From NCBI RefSeq assembly GCF_900129975.1, contig NZ_FSRG01000003.1, positions 670,997 through 734,996 of the forward strand: a stretch of DNA of 64,000 nt, in the 5' to 3' direction. Shown piece after piece: positions 16,414-25,375 of this stretch. The DNA comes from Halodesulfovibrio marinisediminis DSM 17456. Its GTDB lineage: Bacteria > Desulfobacterota > Desulfovibrionia > Desulfovibrionales > Desulfovibrionaceae. A program made the translations under genes and the position numbers. Position 1 is the first letter of the stretch, and each line of letters starts with the position of its first letter. A model generated the notes under the pieces. The model saw only the letters and a list, made by a program, of their open reading frames with translations, was not told the origin of the DNA and did not search any database.

Positions 16414-17361
16414 TTAAACAAAAAGAACGCTAACGGAGGATTCCGTGTGGATATTATGAATTGCTTTAGCAAGAAGACCTGCAATAGAGAGTACTTCAAG
16501 CTTTTCGCAACGGTTGAGTTTGTCACCGAGCTCAATAGTATCGGTAACAAAAACTTTTGTGAAAGCTGAGTTACAAAGACGTTCAATGGCAGGACCTGAG
16601 AGAACAGGGTGAGTGGTACAAGCCATAACTTCTTTGGCACCGTTGTTCATAAGAACGTCTGCAGCAGCGCACATGGTGCCTGCTGTATCGATCATGTCGT
16701 CGACAACGATGGCGATTTTATCTTTTACATCACCGATAACGTGCATTGCTTGAGCCTGGTTTGGCTTGTCACGACGTTTATCGATGATTGCAAGACCGGC
16801 GTTAAGACGTTTTGCGTAAGCACGAGCACGTTCAACACCACCAGCGTCAGGAGAAACCAGTACAATTTCACCTTTTTCGCTCTGGATTCCACGGAGGCGG
16901 TCAAGCATAACAGGAGCAGCGTAGAGGTTGTCTACAGGAGCATCAAAGAAGCCCTGAATCTGGCCTGCGTGGAGGTCTACGGTTACGAGGCGGTCCATAC
17001 CTGCAGCAGTCAGGAAGTCCGCAACAACTTTTGCGCTGATAGGCGCACGAGGAGCAACTTTACGATCCTGACGTGCGTATCCGTAGTAAGGAACGACTGC
17101 AGTCACGCGGCCAACACTAGCACGCTTGAGGGCGTCGAGCATAAGGCAAAGCTGCATGAGGTTATCGTTAACTGGAGCAGAAGTAGAGAGAACAACAAAT
17201 ACGTCGTCGCCTCGTACATTTGCACCGATCTCGATGCGGCATTCGCCATCGCTGAAAGTTTCACAAAGGGTTGGAGTAAGCTCGCAGCCTAAGTGGCTAC
17301 AGATTGCTTCTGCCAACGCAGGATTGGAAGAGCCGGTGAGGATTTTTAGATCGCCGTTCAT
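16414..17361 (-). CDS. prs: Ribose-phosphate pyrophosphokinase (PRPP synthetase)
   Basis: 315 residues from the ATG at 17361 ([13 protein letters not shown]); upstream in-frame codons run into the tRNA-Gln gene, so a longer start is excluded. It makes PRPP from ribose 5-phosphate and ATP for nucleotide, His and Trp synthesis. Motifs: [10 protein letters not shown], the flexible loop [10 protein letters not shown], divalent-metal [12 protein letters not shown], and the PRPP loop [11 protein letters not shown]. It lies 38 bp downstream of tRNA-Gln and may share its transcript. Confidence 0.97.
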   Translation of the reverse strand: MNGDLKILTGSSNPALAEAICSHLGCELTPTLCETFSDGECRIEIGANVRGDDVFVVLSTSAPVNDNLMQLCLMLDALKRASVGRVTAVVPYYGYARQDRKVAPRAPISAKVVADFLTAAGMDRLVTVDLHAGQIQGFFDAPVDNLYAAPVMLDRLRGIQSEKGEIVLVSPDAGGVERARAYAKRLNAGLAIIDKRRDKPNQAQAMHVIGDVKDKIAIVVDDMIDTAGTMCAAADVLMNNGAKEVMACTTHPVLSGPAIERLCNSAFTKVFVTDTIELGDKLNRCEKLEVLSIAGLLAKAIHNIHTESSVSVLFV

Positions 17362-17399
17362 GGTACCATATTGGGGGTTGTAGTTAGTTATCTGTAAAA

Positions 17400-17475
17400 T
17401 GGCTGGGACGGCAGGACTCGAACCCGCGAATGTCGGGACCAAAACCCGATGCCTTACCAACTTGGCTACGTCCCA
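17400..17475 (-). tRNA. tRNA-Gln (anticodon TTG)
   Basis: 76 nt with encoded CCA. On the minus strand the acceptor arms TGGGACG and CGTCCCA pair fully; the anticodon stem TCGGG/CCCGA carries loop TTTTGGT with anticodon TTG; and the T arm contains GGTTCGAGTCC. It sits between ispE (9-bp gap) and prs, presumably cotranscribed and processed. Confidence 0.97.
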
Positions 17476-17484
17476 GTATTACAA

Positions 17485-18372
17485 TTACAGATGGTGGAGA
17501 TATGTGGCAACGCCTTCAGCCTTTAAGGCAGTTGCAGCACGAGCAGCCTGTTCCATTTCTCTATACAAAGCAAAGATGCTAGAACCGCTTCCACTCATGA
17601 CAGCGCCTACGGCACCAAATTCAATGAGTTTATCTTTGTACGCCCGCAGCTTCGGAAAGGCCGAGTATACCACCACTTCAAAACTATTAAAAAGCCACAA
17701 GGCACGAGAGGAGTGCTTTCTATCTTTTGAAGTTGCAGTTGTCAAGAATTCTTTCTTATTATTACAGCTAGGCTCTTGAAGCATTGCTTTGTCCCATGCC
17801 GCAAAAGCCCATGGGGTGGAGATGCTCACATCCGGACAGATAAGAACAAGAGAGTATCCTTCTAATGTTATATCTGATGGAGTTAATACATCACCTATGC
17901 CGGTTGCATGCGCTGGGACGTTATTAAGAAAGAACGGGACATCGGCGCCGATGGTTGCTGCAAGTTTGTTCAGCGCATCGGCAGACAGTGCATTATTTGG
18001 GCAGTATTTATTAAGATAATTGAGAACAACTGCAGCATCTGAGCTACCACCGCCAAGGCCTGCACCGTCTGGAATGCCTTTTTCAACGGAAATCTTCAGA
18101 TCTGGTTTCCAGCCAGTGGCTGCACCAAATTTTTCCCAGCTTTTGTAGATAATATTTTTTTCAGGGGGAATGGAGAGAGCAGGACAATTAAGTATTAGGC
18201 CTGTTCCGGCAGAACCTTTAGCAATCGTAATGGTGTCGAAGGGCTCTTGAAGGGGAAAGAAGAGGGTATCAAGCTCATGATACCCGTCTTCTCTAACTCC
18301 TGTAATTTCTAGATGAAGATTTATCTTACACCCTGCGCGCAGGGTGACAGAGTCTGGCTGTGTGATGGTCAT
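17485..18372 (-). CDS. ispE: 4-diphosphocytidyl-2-C-methyl-D-erythritol kinase
   Basis: 295 residues, a GHMP kinase of the MEP isoprenoid pathway that phosphorylates CDP-ME at the 2-hydroxyl. The substrate motif CKINLHLEITGVREDGYHEL is near residues 15-34, the ATP loop PDGAGLGGGSSDAA near 100-113, and the third GHMP motif GAVMSGSGSS near 259. It begins 3 bp after the hslV stop with no obvious separate ribosome site, so coupling is likely. The tRNA-Gln gene starts 9 bp after its stop. Confidence 0.96.
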   Translation of the reverse strand: MTITQPDSVTLRAGCKINLHLEITGVREDGYHELDTLFFPLQEPFDTITIAKGSAGTGLILNCPALSIPPEKNIIYKSWEKFGAATGWKPDLKISVEKGIPDGAGLGGGSSDAAVVLNYLNKYCPNNALSADALNKLAATIGADVPFFLNNVPAHATGIGDVLTPSDITLEGYSLVLICPDVSISTPWAFAAWDKAMLQEPSCNNKKEFLTTATSKDRKHSSRALWLFNSFEVVVYSAFPKLRAYKDKLIEFGAVGAVMSGSGSSIFALYREMEQAARAATALKAEGVATYLHHL

Positions 18373-18375
18373 GTG

Positions 18376-18915
18376 TTATGCGCTAATGGTTTCGACAGTG
18401 AGGTTCTCGTTGGTGAATACGCAGATTTCGGCGGCAATAGCCATTGCGTTGCGGCAAATGTCTTCGGCATCCATTTCTGTATGACGCTGTAAACTACGTG
18501 CTGCAGAAAGTGCATATGCGCCACCGCTGCCAATTGCTGCGATGTTGTCGTCCGGCTCAATTACGTCACCATTACCGCTGATGATAAAAATATACTCAGC
18601 GTCTGCAACAATAAGCATTGCCTCAAGCTTACGCAGGTACTTATCGGAACGCCAGTCTTTAGCCATTTCTACAGATGCACGGAGAAGGTTACCGCCAAAC
18701 TCTTCAAGTTTAGCTTCGCAACGTTCGAACAGAGTAAAAGCATCTGCTGTCGCACCAGCAAAGCCGGCAATGACTTTTTCACGGTAGATACGGCGAACCT
18801 TACGTGCCTGATGTTTCATAACAATAGACTGTCCAAGCGTTACCTGACCGTCACCAGCCATTGCTACGCCATTAGCATTTTTAACAGCAAGAATAGTTGT
18901 TCCACGAAGTTCCAT
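18376..18915 (-). CDS. hslV: ATP-dependent protease proteolytic subunit HslV
   Basis: 179 residues, proteasome-beta-type threonine protease. The mature N-terminal nucleophile is Thr6 in MELRGTTIL, so a five-residue propeptide must be removed; then [27 protein letters not shown] and the [12 protein letters not shown] loop follow. HslV works as a dodecamer capped by the HslU ATPase, but no hslU lies next to it or elsewhere in this window. AAGGATTTGTT precedes the ATG. Downstream ispE is almost contiguous. Confidence 0.96.
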   Translation of the reverse strand: MELRGTTILAVKNANGVAMAGDGQVTLGQSIVMKHQARKVRRIYREKVIAGFAGATADAFTLFERCEAKLEEFGGNLLRASVEMAKDWRSDKYLRKLEAMLIVADAEYIFIISGNGDVIEPDDNIAAIGSGGAYALSAARSLQRHTEMDAEDICRNAMAIAAEICVFTNENLTVETISA

Positions 18916-19010
18916 AACAAATCCTTATATTATGCTTATCGAATGTGAATCGAGGTTATTCAGATAGAAAGGGGAATGGTGTTGCTTGGTTTGGTATGCA
19001 ACATAAAAAA

Positions 19011-20474
19011 TTATTCCCAGTAGGCAGCTCGTTCATCACGTTGTTTTTTAAGTAACTCAAGAGCCGCTGTTTGCTTCTCATTAGTAGCAACCGCTTTAGC
19101 TTTTTTCATATGATATGCTGTCTTCTTAGCGTCGTTCCGGTACAAAGCACTGTATGCAAGATGTAGGTGCCCGTTGAACTCGTCGCCACTTTGTCCAAGC
19201 ATTTTTCCATAGAAAAAATGTACTTCAGAGTCTTCAGGAAGCACTTGTAAAATTTTCTGGTAATATGTTGCTGCTGTTTTTGAATCACCTTTATCGTTTA
19301 ATAAGCGTGCGTAGTAGAAAAGGGTCATCAGGTCATCTGGATTTCGAACAGCGGCTTTTTGAAGCAGAAAAATCGCTTTATTAGTGTCGCCTTTCGTGTA
19401 GTGGAATTTACCGGCCTCACGGAGAACTAAATAATCTTTTGGCGCGCCTTCCACTGCACGCTCAAAAAAGTCGGCAGCTTGTTTTACTTTATTAATTCTT
19501 GCTGCTGCAATGCCTTGTCCCATAAGGATTAATGGGGTTTGTTCCTGTTTTGCGAAGTAAGTAAGTGCAGTTGCTGGATCGGTGAACTGGGAGCGAACGA
19601 GGGTTTGGACTCGTTTAAATTTGGTGTCATTTTCAGGGCGGTCTTGCAAATCCTTAGGCAGAGATGCAACACGGTCTGCTAAGTAATCCTGACGCTCTTC
19701 TACAGCAGGGTGAGTGGAAAGGTATGTCGGCATGTTGGAGCCGGATTGCCATTTACGTTTGCGGATTTTTGCAAAGCTGTTAGCTAAGCCTTTTGGGTTG
19801 TATCCTGCCTCAGTAAGGTAAATAAGTCCCATATGGTCAGCTTCACGTTCATCATCACGGCTGTAGTTAAGCAGGGCAGCTTGCCCCGCAGCCATAGAGC
19901 CGGTGATGAGCCCGCCGGTAACATTTGAGCCACTTTCAGTTGTTGCGCCAAGAACCGCACCAGCGAGCATTCCCACAAGACTTATTAATTGAACTTTTTG
20001 TGATTTTTCAATGCGCTTTGCAATATGTCTCTGTGTGATGTGAGCAAGTTCGTGAGCAAGTACGCCTGCAAGTTCGGATTCGTGTTCCATTTCCAGCAGC
20101 ATTCCTGTGTGAACAAAAACGTACCCCCCTGGTACCGCGAAGGCATTCAAGGTGTCGTCCACAATAACATTAACTTCAAACGGGAATGGCTGGGGTGGGA
20201 TATGTTCTTGAAGCCTGTCGAGAACTCCTTCTACGTAGGAGACTATTTCTGGGTCTTCAATGATCGGCATTCTAGATTTGACGAGAATGCTGAACTTTTT
20301 ACCAAGCTCAGCTTCTTCTTTAACACCGAATTTCCCGAACGTGTCGAGAATATTTGCTTTTGCAAGTTGAACAGGCGGCAGGGCTACAATAAGCACTGCA
20401 ACAAGAGCGCACAAGAGGTTTTTCCAGAATGGAGCGTTGTTCGTTGTGTGATAATGTTGCAGTGCTTTTTTCAT
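19011..20474 (-). CDS. M48 metalloprotease with TPR region (BepA-like)
   Basis: 487 residues from the ATG at 20474, two bases after the cysS stop; an ATG six codons earlier overlaps cysS. A hydrophobic segment at about 17-36 ending LAKA looks like a signal peptide, placing it in the periplasm. The zinc protease site is HELAH (141-145), with the third ligand in DDEREADHMG (about 211), then TPR-like helices from about 290 (FFERAVEGAPKDY, LLQKAAVRNPDDL). This is the BepA/YfgC architecture, which in E. coli assists or degrades misassembled outer-membrane proteins such as LptD. Confidence 0.92.
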   Translation of the reverse strand: MKKALQHYHTTNNAPFWKNLLCALVAVLIVALPPVQLAKANILDTFGKFGVKEEAELGKKFSILVKSRMPIIEDPEIVSYVEGVLDRLQEHIPPQPFPFEVNVIVDDTLNAFAVPGGYVFVHTGMLLEMEHESELAGVLAHELAHITQRHIAKRIEKSQKVQLISLVGMLAGAVLGATTESGSNVTGGLITGSMAAGQAALLNYSRDDEREADHMGLIYLTEAGYNPKGLANSFAKIRKRKWQSGSNMPTYLSTHPAVEERQDYLADRVASLPKDLQDRPENDTKFKRVQTLVRSQFTDPATALTYFAKQEQTPLILMGQGIAAARINKVKQAADFFERAVEGAPKDYLVLREAGKFHYTKGDTNKAIFLLQKAAVRNPDDLMTLFYYARLLNDKGDSKTAATYYQKILQVLPEDSEVHFFYGKMLGQSGDEFNGHLHLAYSALYRNDAKKTAYHMKKAKAVATNEKQTAALELLKKQRDERAAYWE

Positions 20475-20476
20475 AG

Positions 20477-21934
20477 TTAGATTACATCCCATACAGGGCC
20501 TGCAGGTGTATCTCGTACATCTACGCCCAATTCAGTAAGTTTTTCCCTGATAGTATCAGCGGCTTCAAAGTCTTTGTTTTTTCGGGCTTCGAGACGCTGT
20601 ACCATAAGGTCTTCAATGGCATCAATGGAGATGTTTTTGCGGGTAGCGCGCTTGATTTTAAGATCCTGCAGGAAAGCTTCTGCATCAAGGCCGAATATAC
20701 CCAACACGTTGCTCCATTTAGTGAAGTCGGCAATGAAGTGCTCGAAAAGTGCTTTAGCACCTTCGGATTTACGCATGCCTTTATCTTCAATGATGCGGTT
20801 CATAAGACGAACGAGGGTGAAGATATGACCGGTTGCGCCTGCAGTGTTCATATCATCAGCCATAGCAGCATCAAATGCAGCGTTTTGTTCTTCGTATTCT
20901 TTTACAATGTCTTCAGGAAGAGCTGCTTTGCTCCACTTGGACTTGTTGAGTTCGTTACGAACAGCGAGCTTAGTTTCGTAAATACGTTTAATGCTCTTTT
21001 CAGCTTCGTCCATAGCGATAAAGCTAAAGTCGATAGGGCTGCGGTAGTGCTTGGTCAGTAAGAAGAAACGAAGCACTTCTGGAAGGTATGACTCCAGAAT
21101 GTCTCGGATGGTTTTAAAGTTACCGAGAGATTTGGACATCTTTTCAGAGTCAATCTGTACAAAACCGTTATGAACCCAGAAGCGAGCCATCTCTTTTTCA
21201 GTAGCAGCTTCGCTCTGTGCGATTTCGTTTTCATGATGCGGGAAGATTAGGTCAAGTCCACCGCCGTGGATATCCAGAGGCAAAGGCATATGGCGATGAC
21301 TCATAGCAGAGCATTCAATATGCCAGCCTGGACGCCCAGCGCCCCAAGGGCTTTCCCATGAAGGTTCACCTGGTTTTGCGCCTTTCCAAAGTGCAAAATC
21401 AAGTGGATCCTCTTTTTCATCACCCGGTGCAATGCGTGCGCCAGAGCGCATGTCGTCAACATCACGGCCGGAAAGCTTACCGTAGTCTTTGAATTCACGA
21501 ACGCGGAAGTATACGTCGCCGGATTCAGTAGAGTATGCTTTGCCTTTTGCAATGAGGTCTTCACACATAGTGATCATGTCATCAATGTGTTCAGTACACT
21601 TTGGCTCAATATCGGCACGAAGAACATTAAGTGCATCCATGTCTTCATAGAAAGTCTGGATGTACTTTTCTGCGATCTCTTTGCTGCTCAGGCCTTCTTC
21701 GTTAGCGCGTTTGATGATTTTGTCATCAACGTCGGTGAAGTTACGTGCAAACATAACTTCAAGACCAGTGCTGCGAAGGTAGCGAACGAGAACGTCAAAA
21801 ACCACTGCAGATCGAGCGTGACCAATGTGACAAAGGTCGTATGCGGTGATGCCACATACATACATATTCACTTTGCCTTCTGTGAGAGGAGTAAACGTCT
21901 CTTTCTTATGTTTAAGAGTATTGTAGAGCTGCAT
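20477..21934 (-). CDS. cysS: Cysteinyl-tRNA synthetase
   Basis: 485 residues from the ATG at 21934 (MQLYNTLKHKKE), preceded by AAGGAATCC. It is a class I synthetase with HIGH at 36-39 (CHIGHARSA), the KMSKS loop in SEKMSKSLGNF (about 266), and zinc ligands including Cys27 of MYVCGITAYD, the Cys of HIECSAM and the histidines of FPHHENEIAQ. Full length. It follows rpiB by 16 bp and overlaps or abuts the M48 protease gene, so all three are likely cotranscribed. Confidence 0.98.
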   Translation of the reverse strand: MQLYNTLKHKKETFTPLTEGKVNMYVCGITAYDLCHIGHARSAVVFDVLVRYLRSTGLEVMFARNFTDVDDKIIKRANEEGLSSKEIAEKYIQTFYEDMDALNVLRADIEPKCTEHIDDMITMCEDLIAKGKAYSTESGDVYFRVREFKDYGKLSGRDVDDMRSGARIAPGDEKEDPLDFALWKGAKPGEPSWESPWGAGRPGWHIECSAMSHRHMPLPLDIHGGGLDLIFPHHENEIAQSEAATEKEMARFWVHNGFVQIDSEKMSKSLGNFKTIRDILESYLPEVLRFFLLTKHYRSPIDFSFIAMDEAEKSIKRIYETKLAVRNELNKSKWSKAALPEDIVKEYEEQNAAFDAAMADDMNTAGATGHIFTLVRLMNRIIEDKGMRKSEGAKALFEHFIADFTKWSNVLGIFGLDAEAFLQDLKIKRATRKNISIDAIEDLMVQRLEARKNKDFEAADTIREKLTELGVDVRDTPAGPVWDVI

Positions 21935-21950
21935 GGTCGTAGGATTCCTT

Positions 21951-22385
21951 CTACGCTTTGTCGAACTGGTCAATGCGACGCTGGTGACGGCCGCCTTCAA
22001 ATTCGGTTTCAATGAAAATTTCAGCAAGGTTTATTGCAACGCCAGGGCCAGTAACACGTTCGCCAAGGCAAAGTACGTTTGCGTTGTTGTGCTGGCGGGT
22101 AAGGCGAGCATGGAATTCGTTAGTTGCAAGCGCAGCACGAATGCCCGGAATACGGTTGGCAGCCATGGACATGCCGATGCCAGTGCCGCAAACAAGAATA
22201 CCAAGCGCGTTTTCTTCCAGAACCTTTGTACAAACTTTTTCTGCGTACATTGGGTAGTCTGTGCTTTCGGTGGAGTAACAGCCCATGTCTGCAACATCGT
22301 AGCCTTTCTTAGTAAGGTGTTCTACGAGAGCGACTTTAAGTGAATAGCCACCATGATCCGCGCCGATAAATACTTTCTTAGACAT
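21951..22385 (-). CDS. rpiB: Ribose 5-phosphate isomerase B
   Basis: 144 residues. It interconverts ribose 5-phosphate and ribulose 5-phosphate in the pentose phosphate pathway, feeding the nearby prs. The phosphate- and substrate-binding ADHGGY (9-14), the active-site base Cys66 in LVCGTGIGMSMAANR and NANVLCLGERV are all present. AGAGGTAACA precedes the ATG. The C-terminal FEGGRHQRRIDQF is typical of RpiB. Confidence 0.97.
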   Translation of the reverse strand: MSKKVFIGADHGGYSLKVALVEHLTKKGYDVADMGCYSTESTDYPMYAEKVCTKVLEENALGILVCGTGIGMSMAANRIPGIRAALATNEFHARLTRQHNNANVLCLGERVTGPGVAINLAEIFIETEFEGGRHQRRIDQFDKA

Positions 22386-22421
22386 TGTTACCTCTATGTT
22401 ACTCGCGGCGTAATCGCCGAG

Positions 22422-22730
22422 TTATGCGTCCTGCTTGTGCGCTTCTTTAAGGCGCGCAATTTCTTCTTTTAAGAAGCTTATCTGTTTTGCAGCGCTTGTC
22501 ATTTCAAAAGACGGAACAGCAGGTTTATCTTCATGTTCCTCAAGATGGTAGGAAGTCACCTTGCCGAGTGCTGCATACTCTTGCTCTAAACGCTTTTCAA
22601 GCTGCTTTATCTCAAAAGAATGAAGAATGTCAGAAAACATGCGTTTTATGTTCTGTTTCCAGACGGAAATTCCAAAGCAAAGGTTTTCGAAAACAGATTT
22701 TTCTTTCTCAGGTGCAGAATTGTCAGACAT
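22422..22730 (-). CDS. Coiled-coil hypothetical protein
   Basis: 102 residues with a GAGGGAAC ribosome site. Two helical, charged segments (about residues 30-58, IKQLEKRLEQEYAALG, and 80-98, AAKQISFLKEEIARLKEAH) are likely coiled coils separated by a Pro-containing linker. No signal peptide or enzyme motif is present. It lies upstream of rpiB-cysS and downstream of the lipoprotein genes. Family unknown to me. Confidence 0.75.
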   Translation of the reverse strand: MSDNSAPEKEKSVFENLCFGISVWKQNIKRMFSDILHSFEIKQLEKRLEQEYAALGKVTSYHLEEHEDKPAVPSFEMTSAAKQISFLKEEIARLKEAHKQDA

Positions 22731-22831
22731 TGTTCCCTCGTATAGTTTGCAATGCTTCAGAGCATATTGCGGTGGTTACTGCGTATTAATCGGGTAAGCA
22801 GTATGTACCATACAGTAAAAAGTTCCAGTGC

Positions 22832-23647
22832 TTAAAGCATTGGTCTCATTTGTTCAAGTTTAGTGTCTGGTGGTAGTACAAGATCAAGTGCTTGTGGCTC
22901 AAATGGGCTTACCGGAGTTGTGCGTTCTTTGATTAAAAAGAGTGCACTTCTTTCTGTTCCGGCAAACACTTTAATCTTGTTAGGTAGTCCTTTGTCGTAT
23001 TTCTCAAAAGAGATGGACATGGACTTATCTTTTTGCTCCCAGACAACAGGAAGTCCTTGTTTATTTAAGACAAGGACGCCATCCGTCAATGTTTGTGACG
23101 TGTTATTACTCTTCGACTGTGAAGAGAATGTATACGCAATATTAGAAGTCCCTTCAACGTAGGCAGTGTCATATGTTGTTGGGAAAAGCTTTTCGTAGTT
23201 ACCGCGCAAGAGTGCGATGATGTCCTGAACAGATACCGGTACCGGTAGCCCCAGGCGCACGAATAGATTTTGTCCTGAATCAGAATAGACCGCACGTTTG
23301 CTTTCCGGTTCATAGACTACTGATCGGGTCTCACTGAGGCGCAAGCTGGCGACCACGGATCCGAATGGCCCAAGGATGTCTATACGGGCAGGAGCTTGAC
23401 CATTTCCCCAAACTCGTAATGATGCCCGATTGCTTGAGTCCGGAGTCTTGAAACGAAAAGATGAACTCAGGCTGAATGGCCTTGCTGATGATTTTTGCTC
23501 AGCATTTGCACGGTATTTTGCCCATACTCGTTGGGCTTCAGTTTGCGGTGCCTGCTGGTCTATGCGTATCTGTGGTGCGCGCTGCGCACAGGCGGTCAGA
23601 AAAAGAATGCTGAAAAGAACAGAAGCCAGACGGAGCAGTCTTTTCAT
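22832..23647 (-). CDS. LolB-like outer-membrane lipoprotein
   Basis: 271 residues with a classic lipoprotein signal: basic N-terminus, hydrophobic core and lipobox LTAC with Cys at about 20. After a short linker, the body (FSLSSSFRFKTPDSSNRASLRVWGNG, IDILGPFGSVVASLRL) resembles the LolB/LppX fold that accepts lipoproteins from LolA and inserts them in the outer membrane. Sequence similarity to E. coli LolB is not evident by eye, so the function is inferred from fold pattern and context. Its ribosome site overlaps the end of the upstream TPR lipoprotein gene; the pair is coupled. Confidence 0.75.
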   Translation of the reverse strand: MKRLLRLASVLFSILFLTACAQRAPQIRIDQQAPQTEAQRVWAKYRANAEQKSSARPFSLSSSFRFKTPDSSNRASLRVWGNGQAPARIDILGPFGSVVASLRLSETRSVVYEPESKRAVYSDSGQNLFVRLGLPVPVSVQDIIALLRGNYEKLFPTTYDTAYVEGTSNIAYTFSSQSKSNNTSQTLTDGVLVLNKQGLPVVWEQKDKSMSISFEKYDKGLPNKIKVFAGTERSALFLIKERTTPVSPFEPQALDLVLPPDTKLEQMRPML

Positions 23648-25327
23648 TTATAAGTCCTTGAGCTTTTGTTTGATTAACGCCGGATTACTGTGTTGTCTGA
23701 GCGCATTTTCATAGCCTTTTTGGGCTTCAACTATATTTCCGCGCTGCTTGGCAATGTCACCGTAATGTTCCCAAATGGTTGGATCGTTAGTTCCAAGAGT
23801 TACGGCTTGGGTAATATATGTCCATGCGTTTTTGTAATCATTACGTAAAAAATAAACCCACGCTAACGAATCAAGGATATATGGCTGGCCTGGTGCAAGG
23901 GTCGCAGCAGTGCGAACTAACACCAGTGCACGATCGAGATCTTTTCCCATCTCAGCAAGAGTGTAGCCTACAAAGTTCAGCGCCTTGAAGTATTCAGGAT
24001 CATTACTGATGATTTGCTCCATGGTTTCAAGTGCAAGTTTTTTCTCACCAATGGAATGATAAATCGATCCCTTGGTAAACAGTAATTCCTGATCGTCGGG
24101 CCAAGTTTTGAGTGCTGAATTAATGGTTTTTAACGCGTCCTTTGGGCGTTTGGCTGCCATTAATAATTCAGTTTCAAGTTCAAGAATGAATCGACTTCTT
24201 GGGTCTCGCTCGCGGGCAGATTGAACCAGCGCAATAGCTTCATCTGTTTTGCCCAGTTCGTACATAAGCCGGCTTCTAAATTCTAAACTTTTTGTCCAAG
24301 TAGGATTGCCCTGTGGGATGTTGTTCAACAACTCAAGAGCCTTTGGGAGATTTTTTTCGTATTCAAAAGCAATGAGTGCGAGGTGGAAGAAAACTTCAAC
24401 AGGCCTTTTGGCTTCAGCAAATGGCTCAAGCATTGTTTTAGCTTCTTTGTAGAATCCTTCACTAATAAAGATTGTAGCTGCTTCTAGTGTGAATTCGTCA
24501 GATGCAGGGCCTATTTCCACAAGTTCAACAGCCTTAGCCGGATTGTTGAGCTTGAGGTTAAGGTTGATAAGACGCAGCCAGCTAATTTCATTTGAAGTGT
24601 CAGCAGTAATAAGTTGCTCGTATGCCTGTTCTGCCAGAACATAATCTTGTTTTAGTTCGTAGAGGCGTGCCAGTTCAGACCATGTCTCGAGTATATTGTT
24701 TTTTTGTTCAGTTGCGCTGAGTAATTCTTTTTCAGCGTCATCATATTTTTTAAGCTGGATGAGTGCTTTTGCAAGGTATAGGCGAGTGATGGGAGAGCGC
24801 TTTTTTTCATCACTTTCACGGAAGGCATCAACGGCTTCAGGAAATTTGCCACTGTCAAAATAAAGCAGTCCGATTGCGCGAAACGCATCATCTGATTTTG
24901 GGTGTTTTTCTAAATAGTCTCTTAACACCTCAACTGCACGTTCCAGTTTGTCTTCCAGTCGATAGGATTCTGCTTTGAGCAGCACTAATCGAAAGTTATC
25001 AGGAAATGCTTTTGTGCCCTGGATCGCTACCTTGCGACCGGTAATGATCCTGTTGTTGCGAAGGTGAAATGTAACAGCTTCGACATACAATTCCGGCGGA
25101 GGCGACAGTGTCAGGAGTTTTGCTAGCGCGTCTTCAGCTTTGCGGTAGTCGTTGTTTCTCGCAGCTTCCTCAAAAAGAAGGTAGTGATAGGTTGTTGCAG
25201 CATCTGCATTAAGTACTTGGGAAGTTGCAGTCTGCGGCTCAGGCATATTTGCAGCACAACCGGAGACGAGCAACAGCGCGCAGCAGAACATGATAACAGA
25301 ACGAAAGCGTTTGTTATTTGTACGCAT
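23648..25327 (-). CDS. TPR-repeat lipoprotein
   Basis: 559 residues. A signal peptide with lipobox LVSGC (Cys about 24) is followed by a superhelix of tetratricopeptide repeats from about residue 45 to the C-terminus (for example AEDALAKLLTLSPPPELY, AVEVLRDYLEKHPKSDDAFRAIG split over helices, and ILDSLAWVYFLRNDYKNAW). TPR lipoproteins of this type scaffold envelope complexes. It is directly followed (no gap) by the LolB-like gene, suggesting a joint role in outer-membrane lipoprotein handling. rpoH lies upstream on the same strand. Confidence 0.88.
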   Translation of the reverse strand: MRTNNKRFRSVIMFCCALLLVSGCAANMPEPQTATSQVLNADAATTYHYLLFEEAARNNDYRKAEDALAKLLTLSPPPELYVEAVTFHLRNNRIITGRKVAIQGTKAFPDNFRLVLLKAESYRLEDKLERAVEVLRDYLEKHPKSDDAFRAIGLLYFDSGKFPEAVDAFRESDEKKRSPITRLYLAKALIQLKKYDDAEKELLSATEQKNNILETWSELARLYELKQDYVLAEQAYEQLITADTSNEISWLRLINLNLKLNNPAKAVELVEIGPASDEFTLEAATIFISEGFYKEAKTMLEPFAEAKRPVEVFFHLALIAFEYEKNLPKALELLNNIPQGNPTWTKSLEFRSRLMYELGKTDEAIALVQSARERDPRSRFILELETELLMAAKRPKDALKTINSALKTWPDDQELLFTKGSIYHSIGEKKLALETMEQIISNDPEYFKALNFVGYTLAEMGKDLDRALVLVRTAATLAPGQPYILDSLAWVYFLRNDYKNAWTYITQAVTLGTNDPTIWEHYGDIAKQRGNIVEAQKGYENALRQHSNPALIKQKLKDL

Positions 25328-25375
25328 AGTTAAAGTCCATATTAGGGATAAATGTTTGGGGTAGCTGGAATACCC

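Noticed and set aside
15726-16433. Long plus-strand frame opposite rplY
   Set aside because: Antisense to a well-conserved ribosomal protein gene; its composition (Phe/Asn/Val rich) is the mirror of L25 codons.
16609-17292. Plus-strand frame opposite prs
   Set aside because: Antisense shadow of PRPP synthetase; no start signal.
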